Assembly (NCBI RefSeq): GCF_024519465.1
Contig: NZ_JALJRW010000023.1
Location: 1-58,451, forward strand
Direction of reading: 5' to 3'
Source: Stenotrophomonas sp. Ste86
GTDB lineage: Bacteria; Pseudomonadota; Gammaproteobacteria; Xanthomonadales; Xanthomonadaceae
DNA length: 58,451 bases
Shown: in pieces, positions 46,281-55,171 of the stretch
How positions within the stretch are numbered: position 1 is the stretch's first letter
Layout of the letters: each line of letters begins with the position of its first letter
Made by a program: the position numbers and the translations under genes
Notes under the pieces: model-generated
What the model saw: the letters and a program-made list of their open reading frames with translations, nothing else
Told to the model about the DNA's origin: nothing
Database searches by the model: none

Positions 46281-48845
46281 ATGACCGAAACGACCCCTGC
46301 TCCCGCCCCGGCATGCCTGGCCTGGCGCCGCGCCGCCACCGTCATCTTCAGCCTGGCGATCCTGGCCCTGGCGCTGCGCGGGCTGGCCAACGAGTTCGAC
46401 GAACACGGCTACCGCGCCATCCGCGAAGCGTTCCGCCACCTCGGTGCCGGCCAGATCGCGCTGACCGTGGTGCTCGGCCTGGCCAGTTACGCCTGCCTGA
46501 TCGGTTTCGATGCCATTGGCCTGCGTCGCAGCGGCAAGCAGTTGCACCCGGCGCGTGTGGGCATCACCGCCTTCCTGGCCCACACGCTCGGCCAGACGCT
46601 GGGGTTTGCCGCGCTCACCGGCGGCGCCGTGCGCCTGCGCGGCTATGGCGGGGCCGGGCTGAGCCTGGGCGAAATCGGCCAGGTGGTGCTGATGAGCACG
46701 CTTGGCTTCGTGTTCGGCGCGTGGCTGCTGCTGGCCTTGGCCTTCATCCTCGAACCGGGTGCGGCCGCGTTGGCGCTGCCGGTGTCGGTGCAGGCGGTGC
46801 GCGTGTTCGGCATTGTCGGCCTGCTCGGTTACCTCGGCACGCTGCTGCTGGTCGGTCGCGACGGACGTACCTTCCAGATCCGTGGCCACAGCCTGTGGCT
46901 GCCCGACCGCCGCACCATGCTTGGCGTCACCGCGCTGAGCGTAGTGGAACTGGTCCTGGCCAGCGCCGCGTTCTACGTGCTGCTGCCGATGGATACCCCC
47001 ACCGGCCTGGCCGGCTTTGTCGGCCTGTACCTGGTGGCGGTGCTGGCCGGGTTGATCTCCAGCGTGCCGGCCGGGCTGGGCGTGTTCGAGTGGAGCCTGC
47101 TCAAGCTGCTGCCGCAGGTGGCACCGGCGTCGGTGCTGGCCGCCGCGCTGATCTACCGCGTCACCTATTACGTGCTGCCGCTGCTGCTGGCCACGCTGCT
47201 GGCCCTGGGCCCGGCAATGCGCAAGCCGCTGCGGGTCGGCGCCGGGGCCACCCGCGCCGGCTGGACCGCGCTGCGTCCGTGGCTGCCGCAGATCATCGCG
47301 CTGGCGGTGTTCAGCGTCGGTGCCGCACTGGTCATCGACGGCACCCTGCCGACCCCGCGCCGGCACCTGGTCAACGCCTCGCTGCCGATCCTGGAAACCT
47401 CGCACCTGCTCGGCAGTCTTGGTGGCGTGGCCCTGCTGCTGATCGGGCAGGGACTGCAACGACGCAGCCACGCGGCCTGGATGCTCGCGCTGGGCATCTG
47501 CGTGATCGCGCCGCTGCCGATCTGGCTGCGCGGCGGCCAGGTGTTGATCGCGCTGTCGGCACTGTTGGTGGCGATGGCGCTGTGGGCCTCGCGCCGTGAG
47601 TTCTACCGCCAAGGGGCGCTGCTCGACGAAGCCTGGTCGTGGCCGTGGATCCGCAATCTCGGCCTGGTCCTGGTCGCGGTGATCTGGCTGCTGTTCTTCG
47701 TCTACAGCCACGTCGAATACCAGAACGAGCTGTGGTGGCAGTTCGCGCTGCAGGGCAACGCCCCGCGTGCGCTGCGGGCGCTGCTGGTGGTGGCCATCGC
47801 GCTGACCATCTTCGGCCTGGCCCGGCTGCTGCACAGCACGCGCAGCCCGCTGCCGGCCGCCGACGCCCCGACCCTGGACGCACTGGCCCCGATTCTGGCT
47901 GCCGCCGAAGACACCCAGGCGTGCCTGGTCCTCACCGCCGACAAGGCGGTGCTGCGCGATGCCGACCAGCGCGGCTTTGTGATGATGCAGCGCTACGGCG
48001 GCTCGCTGATCGCGATGGGCGACCCGGTCGGTCCGCCGGAGGTGGTGCGCGGACTGATCTGGCGCTTCCGCGAGGAAGCCGACCGGCTCGGATTGCGCCC
48101 GGTGTTCTACCAGGTCGGCGAAGCGCATTGGCAGACCTACCTCGACCTCGGCCTGACCCTGGTCAAGCTCGGCGAAGAGGCGATGGTGCCGTTGCAGGAC
48201 TTCGGCCTGGAAGGACGCGAGCGTGCCGACCTGCGCCAGGCCTGGAACCGCGGCAAGCGCAGCGGCCTGAGCTTCCGCGTGGCCACCCCGGCCGAGGTGC
48301 CCGCCCTGCTGCCGGCGCTGGAAGCAATTTCACAGGAATGGCTGGATGACAAGGCCGGCGATGAAAAGGGCTTCTCGCTGGGCAGCTTCGATCCGGACTA
48401 CCTGGTGCGCTTCCCGATGGCGCTGGTGGAAGCGGAGGGCCGCATCGTCGCCTTCGCCAACCTGTGGCAGGCGCCGGCCGGGCACGAGTTGTCGGTGGAT
48501 CTGATGCGGCATATCGACGATGCGCCCAAGGGCACCATGGATTTCCTGTTCATCGAGCTGTTCCTGTGGGGCCGCGCCAACGGCTTCCACCGGTTCTCGC
48601 TCGGCATGGCGCCGCTGTCGGGACTGGCCCAGCATCGCCTGGCCGGGCGCTGGAATCGCTTTGCCAATATCGTGGCCCGGCATGGCGAGCGCTTCTACGG
48701 CTTCAGCGGTCTGCGCCGCTTCAAGTCCAAGTTCGCCCCGCAGTGGCGTGCCCGTTACCTGGCCGCGCCCGGCGGCGTGCACCTGCCGGCTGCACTGCTC
48801 GATGCTACCCGGCTGATCTCGCTGGATCCGCGCCGCCACGATTGA
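46281..48845 (+). CDS. mprF: Bifunctional lysylphosphatidylglycerol flippase/synthetase MprF
   Basis: An 854-residue inner-membrane protein that transfers lysine (or another amino acid) from tRNA to phosphatidylglycerol and moves the product outwards, giving resistance to cationic peptides. The N-terminal part (about 15-540) has about 14 membrane helices, including FAALTGGAVRLRGYG and LISSVPAGLGVFEWSLL, conserved in the flippase. The C-terminal synthase domain (about 555-840) has GGSLIAMGDPVG, FYQVGEAHWQTYLDLGL, LRQAWNRGKRSGL, GTMDFLFIELFLWG and FSLGMAPLSGL. The start at 46281 removes a proline-rich upstream part. It is convergent with an AcvB/VirJ gene, whose family hydrolyses the same lipid. 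Confidence 0.94.
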   Translation: MTETTPAPAPACLAWRRAATVIFSLAILALALRGLANEFDEHGYRAIREAFRHLGAGQIALTVVLGLASYACLIGFDAIGLRRSGKQLHPARVGITAFLAHTLGQTLGFAALTGGAVRLRGYGGAGLSLGEIGQVVLMSTLGFVFGAWLLLALAFILEPGAAALALPVSVQAVRVFGIVGLLGYLGTLLLVGRDGRTFQIRGHSLWLPDRRTMLGVTALSVVELVLASAAFYVLLPMDTPTGLAGFVGLYLVAVLAGLISSVPAGLGVFEWSLLKLLPQVAPASVLAAALIYRVTYYVLPLLLATLLALGPAMRKPLRVGAGATRAGWTALRPWLPQIIALAVFSVGAALVIDGTLPTPRRHLVNASLPILETSHLLGSLGGVALLLIGQGLQRRSHAAWMLALGICVIAPLPIWLRGGQVLIALSALLVAMALWASRREFYRQGALLDEAWSWPWIRNLGLVLVAVIWLLFFVYSHVEYQNELWWQFALQGNAPRALRALLVVAIALTIFGLARLLHSTRSPLPAADAPTLDALAPILAAAEDTQACLVLTADKAVLRDADQRGFVMMQRYGGSLIAMGDPVGPPEVVRGLIWRFREEADRLGLRPVFYQVGEAHWQTYLDLGLTLVKLGEEAMVPLQDFGLEGRERADLRQAWNRGKRSGLSFRVATPAEVPALLPALEAISQEWLDDKAGDEKGFSLGSFDPDYLVRFPMALVEAEGRIVAFANLWQAPAGHELSVDLMRHIDDAPKGTMDFLFIELFLWGRANGFHRFSLGMAPLSGLAQHRLAGRWNRFANIVARHGERFYGFSGLRRFKSKFAPQWRARYLAAPGGVHLPAALLDATRLISLDPRRHD

Positions 48846-48849
48846 CCTT

Positions 48850-48878
48850 GGTGGGGGATCCGGCATGGATCCCCCACC
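48850..48878. terminator. Bidirectional hairpin between mprF and the AcvB-like gene
   Basis: A 12-bp perfect stem GGTGGGGGATCC/GGATCCCCCACC with a 5-base loop fills most of the 40-base gap between the two convergent genes. T runs are absent, but the strength and place suggest it serves both. Confidence 0.6.
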
Positions 48879-48885
48879 GCACGCG

Positions 48886-50229
48886 TCACCGCGCCGGCAG
48901 ATGCTCCAGCAACGTCTGCGCCAGGCGATCGTAATCGCCCTTGAAATGATGGTCGCCCGGCAGTTTCACCACCTGCGCATTGCCTCCCGGCAGGTCCGGG
49001 CACAGCGCATCATCGTCGTCCTCGCCATACAGGCACAGCGTCTTGCCGACCGGCAACCTGGCGATCTCCGGCGCGATCGGCAGGCCGTCGCCACCGCCGC
49101 CCAGCCAGTTGCTGACATGGAACTCGTAATCGGCGGTCTTGCCCACCGACATCAGCCCGATCATCGCCACGCTGTCGCGCATCGCCGGTGACAACTGATT
49201 GATCGCCGCCGGGAGCACGTCGGCGCCCTGCGAGAAGCCGACCAGCACCACCCGCTTGCGCTGCCATTGCCGGCTGTAATGCGCGGCAATGCGCTCGAGG
49301 TCGCGGGCGAAGCCCTGCGGATCGCGGGCGGTCCAGAAATAGCGCAACGAATCCACGCCCACCACCGACACCCCGCCCTCGCTGAGGGCGGCGGCCACTT
49401 CCTTGTCCAGCCCGGCCCAGCCGCCGTCACCGGACACGAAGATCGCAAACGTGTCGCCCGGCTTGCTGGACGGCAGTTCGATCACCGGCAAGCCTTTGAG
49501 GTCATCTGGCGGGGGCGCCAGGCTCACTCCCTTCTGAGCACCGATCACCTGCGCCGCCGCCAGCAGCCCGGGCAGGTCGCCACCCTCTGCGCTGCGCTCG
49601 AACTGTCGGCCCATGCTCACCTTGCGCACGAACGCGGCCGCATCGCCGACCTTGCAGCGTGCGTCGCCGGCAGCGTTCAGCCACGGGAAATTGAGGTCGG
49701 CCGGTTGCAGCCGGCCGTGGCTGACGCCGGCGCCGCAGACCATGCGCTCGCGCGCCCGGTCCGGACAGAAGTCGGTGGTCAGCAGGCCGGCGAAGACCTG
49801 GGTGTCGGCCTGCGCAGCCACCGCATAGGCCAGCTCGGCACCTTCCCCGTCGCCGCCGATCAGCGGCAGGCGGTAGCCGGGCAGATGCAGGTAGGCCTGG
49901 AACCAGCGCGAGAAATTCTCCACATCGCCGGCGCCGAACCCGCAGGTACCGCCGCCTTCGCGGGCCAGTTCCTTGCGCAGCCGGGCGACATCGACCTGGG
50001 CGACCAGCGCGCCCCGCGCACGCAGCGCATCGATGCGCTGACGGGTGCGTTCGTGCTCGCGGCCGCCGTCGAACCACACCACCACCCGCTGCAGGTGTCC
50101 TTCCGGCAGGAACACCGGCACCTGCTGGAACCGCCCATGGCTGACCTGCTGCGGTGTCGCGGCCGCGGCCATCGACGCCCATCCACCGATCACCAGACCC
50201 AGTACCTTCCCCCACCCGGCTCGCCGCAT
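48886..50229 (-). CDS. AcvB/VirJ-type periplasmic hydrolase
   Basis: A 447-residue exported protein (signal peptide near VLGLVIGGWASMAAAA). The C-terminal half (about 225-447) is the VirJ/AcvB alpha/beta-hydrolase domain, with IFVSGDGGWAGLDKEVA, the serine elbow VLVGFSQGADVLP (Ser at about 331), and GDHHFKGDYDRLA with a likely catalytic His. The N-terminal half (GRFQQVPVFLPEGHLQRVVVWFDGG and LPLIGGDGEGAELAYA) is a second, similar domain, as in full-length AcvB. In Agrobacterium and Rhizobium AcvB is linked to the mprF homologue lpiA and cleaves lysyl-phosphatidylglycerol; here it is convergent with mprF. The start at 50229 gives a normal signal sequence. Confidence 0.9.
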   Translation of the reverse strand: MRRAGWGKVLGLVIGGWASMAAAATPQQVSHGRFQQVPVFLPEGHLQRVVVWFDGGREHERTRQRIDALRARGALVAQVDVARLRKELAREGGGTCGFGAGDVENFSRWFQAYLHLPGYRLPLIGGDGEGAELAYAVAAQADTQVFAGLLTTDFCPDRARERMVCGAGVSHGRLQPADLNFPWLNAAGDARCKVGDAAAFVRKVSMGRQFERSAEGGDLPGLLAAAQVIGAQKGVSLAPPPDDLKGLPVIELPSSKPGDTFAIFVSGDGGWAGLDKEVAAALSEGGVSVVGVDSLRYFWTARDPQGFARDLERIAAHYSRQWQRKRVVLVGFSQGADVLPAAINQLSPAMRDSVAMIGLMSVGKTADYEFHVSNWLGGGGDGLPIAPEIARLPVGKTLCLYGEDDDDALCPDLPGGNAQVVKLPGDHHFKGDYDRLAQTLLEHLPAR

Positions 50230-50308
50230 CGTCACGCATCCCAAAAGAGTCGCGCCCACGATACGCCGGTCCCCCGCCAACGGCATGTACACAGACTGGC
50301 TGCACCGC

Positions 50309-50962
50309 TCAGCCAGGCGTGGCGACCCCGGCCTCCCGCGTCGTCCGCCATTGCCGTACGGCCACCGCCAGCAGCCATAGCACCAGCACGGCGATCACCA
50401 GCTTCTGCCCCGCGCCGCGTGGCGGACCACGCCACAGCACGTGCAGCCACAGCAGCACGAAGCACAGCCATGCCCAGGCCCAGGCCAGGCCGGCCCAACG
50501 CGACCAGCGGGGGTCGGCGCGTAGGTACCAGCTCTGCAGCAGCATCGCCACGCTTACGCACAGGAAGGCGGTGTTCGCCGCCAGCCCATGCACCAGTGGG
50601 GCCAGCAGCGGCGCCCGCTGGGGCAACCAGCTGTCGCCGATGGCCACGCCGAGCAGGCCCAGTGCGCCCGCCCAGAACAGCCCCGGCGCCGCCCCGCTGC
50701 GCCGTGGCGAGCGACTGTCGACGTGCAGCGCGTACGCCAGCAGCATGATCGCCAGTGCCAGCGCGCCGTAGGCGCACCGCAATGCCAGGCCCCATGGCCC
50801 GTGCAGGTAGAGGCTCAGCGTGGCCTGCACCCAATCCAGGTCCTGGCGGACCCATTGGGTCCACAGCGCCGTGGCGATGAACACCACCAACGCGACCATG
50901 GCCAGCAGCGCGGCCCTGGCCTGCGGCCGCGTGGACGGGCGTGCCGAGGCGCCATCATTCAT
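50309..50962 (-). CDS. DUF998-like integral membrane protein
   Basis: A 217-residue protein with about six membrane helices (ALLAMVALVVFIATALWTQW, ALRCAYGALALAIMLLAYAL, GLFWAGALGLLGVAIGDSWLP, LAANTAFLCVSVAMLLQSWYL, AWAWLCFVLLWLHVLW and LVIAVLVLWLLAVAV). It resembles DUF998 by order of helices and by the VHGLAANTAF stretch after an acidic loop. Function unknown. The start ATG at 50962 is chosen over an upstream one. The small cysteine protein gene ends 12 bases before it. Confidence 0.78.
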   Translation of the reverse strand: MNDGASARPSTRPQARAALLAMVALVVFIATALWTQWVRQDLDWVQATLSLYLHGPWGLALRCAYGALALAIMLLAYALHVDSRSPRRSGAAPGLFWAGALGLLGVAIGDSWLPQRAPLLAPLVHGLAANTAFLCVSVAMLLQSWYLRADPRWSRWAGLAWAWAWLCFVLLWLHVLWRGPPRGAGQKLVIAVLVLWLLAVAVRQWRTTREAGVATPG

Positions 50963-50973
50963 CGGCGCCGTAC

Positions 50974-51159
50974 TCAGTCGATCGCATCCGGATGACGCAG
51001 CGTCCACGCCGCCAGTGCGGCCCGGTAGCGCTGCAGCTCATCGCTGTACAGATCCAGCACGCACAGCGGGCAGCCGCTGCCGCAGCACTCGTTCGGGCCG
51101 GGTTCTTCCGGTGGCTGCGGGCGTGGATCGGGGTCGGGAAGCGCGACGAGCTCGGACAT
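50974..51159 (-). CDS. Small oxidoreductase-like domain protein
   Basis: A 61-residue protein with PPEEPGPNECCGSGCPLCVLD followed by LYSDELQRYRAALAAW. This is the conserved block of the Oxidored-like (PF09791-type) family, in which the cysteines (CC..GC..C) probably bind metal; the family is also found in eukaryotic mitochondria, and no function is known. The start could be 51159 or 51165. It lies between a DUF998 gene and an HD-domain gene on the same strand, and all three may be one unit. Confidence 0.8.
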   Translation of the reverse strand: MSELVALPDPDPRPQPPEEPGPNECCGSGCPLCVLDLYSDELQRYRAALAAWTLRHPDAID

Positions 51160-51186
51160 GGGCATCAAGGGGGCGGAGAGCCACCA

Positions 51187-51786
51187 TTATCCAATGCGGC
51201 GACGCAGGTTGGCGCGCGCCGCGCCGTCCAGCCGCTGGTGGAAGAACCCGCTCAGGAAGATCCGCGGCTTCAGCAGCAGCTGCTTGAGGAAGCGGCGCCG
51301 GTTGAGCCGGAACAGGAATCCTGGCACATGGCCGGCATATTCCTCCGCAATGCCCTGGTCGTAGGCATCGAACACCGCCGCCGGCGCGCCGAGGATGGCC
51401 ATGTCGCAATCCAGGAACAGCGCCGCTTCGGCGTCGATGTCGGTTGCGGCCAGCGCGCCATGCCGGGCAGTCAATTCGATCAGCTGCACCACCCGCGCCA
51501 CGTCGATGCCCTCGGCGGGCAGCCAGCGCAGGATCGCCTCGCGCGCCAACGCGGCAGAGCGCGCTTCATTGTCGCTGCGCCCGGCGTCGTAGATCGCATC
51601 GTGGTACAGCGCGGCCAGCTGCACCTCGCGCGGCTGCTGCCAGCCCGGGCCGTCGGCAACGATCTGGCAATGCTGCAGCACCGCCTGCACGTGCGAAAAG
51701 TTGTGGTATGCCCGCGGCGGCATCGCGTAGGCGGCTTCCAGGTCGGCCTGCATCGCCGCCGGCAGGGGCATCGGTTCAAAGCGCAT
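51187..51786 (-). CDS. HD-domain protein, predicted metal-dependent phosphohydrolase
   Basis: A 199-residue cytoplasmic protein. YHNFSHVQAVLQHC and AALYHDAIYDAGRSDNEARSA hold the His and His-Asp of an HD domain, and AEAALFLDCDMAILGAP gives the later Asp. Many relatives are annotated as predicted HD-superfamily hydrolases; the substrate is unknown. The start at 51786 (MRFEPMPL) fits; further upstream lies noncoding DNA with DnaA-box-like motifs. Confidence 0.85.
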   Translation of the reverse strand: MRFEPMPLPAAMQADLEAAYAMPPRAYHNFSHVQAVLQHCQIVADGPGWQQPREVQLAALYHDAIYDAGRSDNEARSAALAREAILRWLPAEGIDVARVVQLIELTARHGALAATDIDAEAALFLDCDMAILGAPAAVFDAYDQGIAEEYAGHVPGFLFRLNRRRFLKQLLLKPRIFLSGFFHQRLDGAARANLRRRIG

Positions 51787-51888
51787 GGGCAAACAGTGAC
51801 GGCCGCCGCGGCAACTGGCAAGCGGATCGTCATTGGCGGTTTTTTGACCAGCCACGCGCCACGCCTGGTGCACGGCGCGTGCGCGTGC

Positions 51889-51934
51889 TTATCCACAGGT
51901 TTGCCCGGGGCTGATCCACACCGGCTGTGGATGG
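51889..51934. promoter_or_regulatory. Cluster of three DnaA-box-like motifs
   Basis: TTATCCACA at 51889-51897 is a perfect match to the consensus DnaA box. TGATCCACA (51912-51920) and TGTGGATGG (51926-51934, inverse of CCATCCACA) match with one or two changes. The last two form an inverted pair, ATCCACA-ccggc-TGTGGAT. They lie in the 235-base gap between two divergent genes, with no dnaA, dnaN or AT-rich unwinding region near, so this is not a chromosomal origin. A site that binds DnaA is possible; chance is also possible. Confidence 0.4.
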
Positions 51935-52021
51935 CCGATCGGGCCGACGAGCGGCACCCCATCCTCCCGGCCCAGGCCTAGACTGGGGCGGCTACGTCGG
52001 TAGCCCTGCGAGGTAAACGCG

Positions 52022-53158
52022 ATGTCCGCCTGGAGATTCCTGCTGGTGCTGACCCTGCTGGCAGCAGCGGTGGTGCCGCTGTCAGCCGGTGCGGCAGAAC
52101 CGGCCGCTGCGGTGTCGCCTGCGCCCCCGCCGCCCCCCACCCCGGAACAGATTCTTGCCATTCCCCCCGAACTGCGCGCACTGCTGCAGCAACGGGTGAT
52201 CGCCCCGAGCTTCTCGCGCGAACAGCGCGTACAGCGGTTGGTGCATCTGATCTTCGACGACGACGGCATGCAGCTGTCCTACGACCCCTACGCCACCCAC
52301 ACCCTGACCGAAACCTGGCAGACCCACCGCGCCAACTGCCTGTCTTTCACCCTGCTGTTCGTGACCCTGGCGCGCGCGGCCGGCATCGACGCGCGCGTGC
52401 AGGAAGTGGCCCAGGTGGTCACCTGGTACGAGGACCAGGGCGTGATCTACAACGTGGGCCACGTCAACGCGGGGGTGACCCTCAATGGCAACACCGCCGT
52501 CGTCGACCTGGACCGCAACGTGCTCTACGACCGCTACGGTCCGCAGCCGATCGAGCAGAAGCGCGCGCTGGCGCACTTCTACAACAATCGCGGGGCGATG
52601 TGGATGGCCGACGATCTGGCACAGGCCCGCACCTATCTGCAGGCGGCATTGGCGCTGGACCCCACCTTCGTCGCCGGCTGGAACAATCTGGGCGTACTCG
52701 ACGCACGCAGCGGCAATCTCGCCGAGGCCGAGCGCGACTACCGCACCGCGCTGACGCTGCAGCCGCGCAACGCCGCCAGCCTGACCAATGCCAGCGCGCT
52801 GTATCGGCGCCTGGGCGACACCCGCCAGGCCGCGCAGTTGGCCAATCGCCTGCAGCAGGTGCAACGCGGCGATCCGTTCGCACAGTTCCGCTTCGGCAAC
52901 GAGGCTGAGCAGCGCCAGGACTACGCGGCGGCCGTCGGCTATTACCGCCGCGCGGTGAGCCTGTATCCCACCGCGCACCCGTTCCACTTCGGGCTGGCGC
53001 GGGCGTACTTCCTGGCCGGCGACAACGCACGGGCATCGAAGGAGATGGCCCGCGCACGCGACCTGGCCGGCGACAACGCCGATGTGCTCAAGGCCCAGTA
53101 CCAGGCCAAGCTGGACAGCCTGAACCGCTGGCGCCAGCGCAGCGCCGCGGTCAACTGA
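52022..53158 (+). CDS. Exported transglutaminase-like protein with TPR repeats
   Basis: A 378-residue protein with a signal peptide (FLLVLTLLAAAVVPLSAGAA) and a proline-rich start. The transglutaminase-like domain (about 50-175) has a possible triad: C106 in RANCLSFTLLFVTLARAAGI, H147 in VGHVNAGV and D162 in VVDLD. Then TPR repeats run to the end: YLQAALALDPTFVAGWNNLGVLDARSG, AERDYRTALTLQPRNAASL, VGYYRRAVSLYPTAHPFHFGLARAY. It may act on the cell wall or on proteins in the periplasm; function unknown. The start ATG has GAGG upstream. Confidence 0.88.
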   Translation: MSAWRFLLVLTLLAAAVVPLSAGAAEPAAAVSPAPPPPPTPEQILAIPPELRALLQQRVIAPSFSREQRVQRLVHLIFDDDGMQLSYDPYATHTLTETWQTHRANCLSFTLLFVTLARAAGIDARVQEVAQVVTWYEDQGVIYNVGHVNAGVTLNGNTAVVDLDRNVLYDRYGPQPIEQKRALAHFYNNRGAMWMADDLAQARTYLQAALALDPTFVAGWNNLGVLDARSGNLAEAERDYRTALTLQPRNAASLTNASALYRRLGDTRQAAQLANRLQQVQRGDPFAQFRFGNEAEQRQDYAAAVGYYRRAVSLYPTAHPFHFGLARAYFLAGDNARASKEMARARDLAGDNADVLKAQYQAKLDSLNRWRQRSAAVN

Positions 53159-53165
53159 GCCGGTT

Positions 53166-53501
53166 TCAGGCCTTCTTGAGGAAGCAGGTCTTCAGGACCA
53201 GACCCTTGATCTTGTCCGAATTGCCTTCGATGTGTTCGGCGTCATCGTCGACCAGGCGGATGTTGCGGATCACCGTGCCCTGCTTGAGCGGGATCGACGA
53301 GCCCTTCACCTTCAGGTCCTTGATCACCGTGACCGTATCGCCGCCGGCCAGCACGTTGCCATTGCTGTCGCGCACCACCAGCGCCTCACCGCCGCCCTCG
53401 GCCGCGGTCCACTCATGCCCGCAGTCGGCGCAGATCCACAGCGCGCCATCGGCATAGGTGTTTTCCAGGGAGCATTGAGGGCAGGCAGGAGCGGTGGACA
53501 T
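53166..53501 (-). CDS. YjdM/PhnA zinc-ribbon protein
   Basis: A 111-residue protein. A zinc ribbon is formed by C7, C10, C24 and C27 (CPQC ... CADC), followed by the PhnA domain: VVRDSNGNVLAGGDTVTVIKDLKVKGSS, LKQGTVIRNIRLVDDDAEHIEGN and GLVLKTCFLKK. Though called alkylphosphonate utilisation protein, its role in phosphonate use is not supported in E. coli, and the function is unknown. The start at 53501 is MSTAPACPQC; sequence upstream is the opposite strand of yegD. It is divergent from yegD, with a shared promoter region of 116 bases. Confidence 0.93.
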   Translation of the reverse strand: MSTAPACPQCSLENTYADGALWICADCGHEWTAAEGGGEALVVRDSNGNVLAGGDTVTVIKDLKVKGSSIPLKQGTVIRNIRLVDDDAEHIEGNSDKIKGLVLKTCFLKKA

Positions 53502-53617
53502 GGTGAGGCCTTCGTAAACTGAACAACCCCTATTGTAACCGCCCGGCCCCCCCGGCCCTTGCACCGCTGGCCCGCTTGCCGCAAAGTGCGCGCCCCCTGA
53601 CCTCCGGCCCGGCCTGC

Positions 53618-54973
53618 ATGAAAATCGGCATCGACTTTGGCACCAGCAACTCCGCCGCCGCTGCGGTGGTGGACGGCAGGGTGGTACCGATCCAGTTCGG
53701 CCAGGCCGAGCAGTTCCGCACCACGGTGTATTTCCCGGAGGTGATGCGCGACCCGAACGATTTCGAGCTGACCCCGGCGCTGGAGCACGAGCTGGCCCGC
53801 CTGATCGACGCGGCCGCACGCGATGCGCGTGCCGCCGGCCAGGAGCGCGCGCCCGATGCGCTGCGCCGCGAAGCCCTGCGCGTGGTGCGCCGGCAGTGGA
53901 TGGAAGAGCAGATGCGCGCCCCGCTCACCTCCACCAAGCTGCTGCAGAACGCCGTCTACGGCGACGATGCGCTGGAAGCCTACTTCGAAGAGAACGAAGG
54001 CAACCTGGTGCAGAGCCCCAAATCGATGCTCGGCTACAACCTGCATCCGCGCGCGCGCCAGACCATCACCGGCATCGCCACCCACATCCTCGAACACATC
54101 CGCCTGACCGCGTCACGCCAGCTCGACCGGCCGGTACGCACGGCCACGCTGGGCCGGCCGGTGCAGTTCCGCAGTTCGATCGGCGCAGCCGGCAACGACC
54201 AGGCGCTGGAGATCCTGCACACCGCGGCGATCGCCGCCGGTTTCGACGACGTCGATTTCCTCGAGGAACCGGCGGCGGCGGCGATGCATTACCACGCCGA
54301 AAGCACGCAGGAACACGAGGCGATCGTGGTCGACATCGGCGGCGGCACCACCGACATCGCGCATGCGCGCGTGGGCGGCACCCAGGCACCGAAGATCCAT
54401 CGCGCCTGGGGCATCGCGCGCGGCGGTACCGATATCGACCTGGCCCTGAGTCTGGGCGCATACATGCCGATGTTCGGTCGCGGCGTGAGCCGTATCCCCG
54501 CCCACCACTACGTGGAGGCGGCGATGGTGCAGGACATGACCCGGCAACGCGATTTCCGCCAGCACAGCTACCGCGACGCCGAGCAGCCGTGGGGCAAGCG
54601 CATGCAGGCGCTGCAGGACACCGGCAACACGGCGCGCCTGTACCGCGAGGTGGAACGCTGCAAGATCGCGCTGAGCAGCACCGCCGCGCACGACAGTGCG
54701 CTGGATTTCATCGAGCGCGGCATGGCCGTGCAGGTGGAGCGCGCACGCCTGGAAGCCTCTGCGGGCAACTACCTGGGCGAACTGCGGACACTGCTGGAGC
54801 AGGTCCGTGCCGACATCGGCCACGATCCGGCGGCGGTGTTCCTCACCGGCGGGATGTCGCGCGCCGGTTATCTGCAGGATGCGGTGGCTGCTGCATTCCC
54901 GGGCGCGACGCTGGTGCGTGGCAATCCGTCCTTCGGCGTGGTGCATGGGTTGGCGTGGGCGGCGGCTGATTGA
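53618..54973 (+). CDS. yegD: HSP70-like ATPase of the YegD family
   Basis: A 451-residue protein of the actin/HSP70 ATPase superfamily without the substrate-binding and lid domains of DnaK. The phosphate-1 motif is KIGIDFGTSNSAAA at the N-terminus, phosphate-2 is VVDIGGGTTDIAHA, and the adenosine motif is FLTGGMSRAGYLQDAV. LEEPAAAAMHYHA is also conserved. The E. coli counterpart YegD is 450 residues long; its client is not known. The start at 53618 (MKIGIDFG) is clear. Confidence 0.92.
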   Translation: MKIGIDFGTSNSAAAAVVDGRVVPIQFGQAEQFRTTVYFPEVMRDPNDFELTPALEHELARLIDAAARDARAAGQERAPDALRREALRVVRRQWMEEQMRAPLTSTKLLQNAVYGDDALEAYFEENEGNLVQSPKSMLGYNLHPRARQTITGIATHILEHIRLTASRQLDRPVRTATLGRPVQFRSSIGAAGNDQALEILHTAAIAAGFDDVDFLEEPAAAAMHYHAESTQEHEAIVVDIGGGTTDIAHARVGGTQAPKIHRAWGIARGGTDIDLALSLGAYMPMFGRGVSRIPAHHYVEAAMVQDMTRQRDFRQHSYRDAEQPWGKRMQALQDTGNTARLYREVERCKIALSSTAAHDSALDFIERGMAVQVERARLEASAGNYLGELRTLLEQVRADIGHDPAAVFLTGGMSRAGYLQDAVAAAFPGATLVRGNPSFGVVHGLAWAAAD

Positions 54974-55014
54974 ATCCGAGGCGCGTCTGGAGCCGTCGGT
55001 TTCGCTGGCATGGT

Positions 55015-55116
55015 GCGGGGGGGTGTGGGTGGCCCGGACACGCTGCAAGTACGTCCCTGTAAGCTCGCAGGCGCCATCCCTGGCGCCTGACGGTCCCGGC
55101 CACCCACACCCCCCGC
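55015..55116. repeat. Nested palindrome after yegD
   Basis: Arms 55015-55039 (starts GCGGGGGGGTGTGGGTGG) and 55093-55116 (ends CCACCCACACCCCCCGC) pair almost fully, with one mismatch and one extra base. The inside has CTGCAAGTACGTCCCTGTA and an AGGCGCCA/TGGCGCCT hairpin. A similar sequence around GTACGTCCCTGTA seems familiar to me from other xanthomonad intergenic regions, though I cannot check this here. It may terminate yegD or be a mobile palindrome. Confidence 0.6.
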
Positions 55117-55171
55117 CCCTCGACAGTGCGTCGGTTCCCATGGAAGCGCCGCCGTTATGGTTGGATGGAGA

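Noticed and set aside
51787..52021. Replication origin at the DnaA-like boxes
   Set aside because: Only three boxes, no AT-rich region, and no dnaA, dnaN, gyrB or similar gene nearby.
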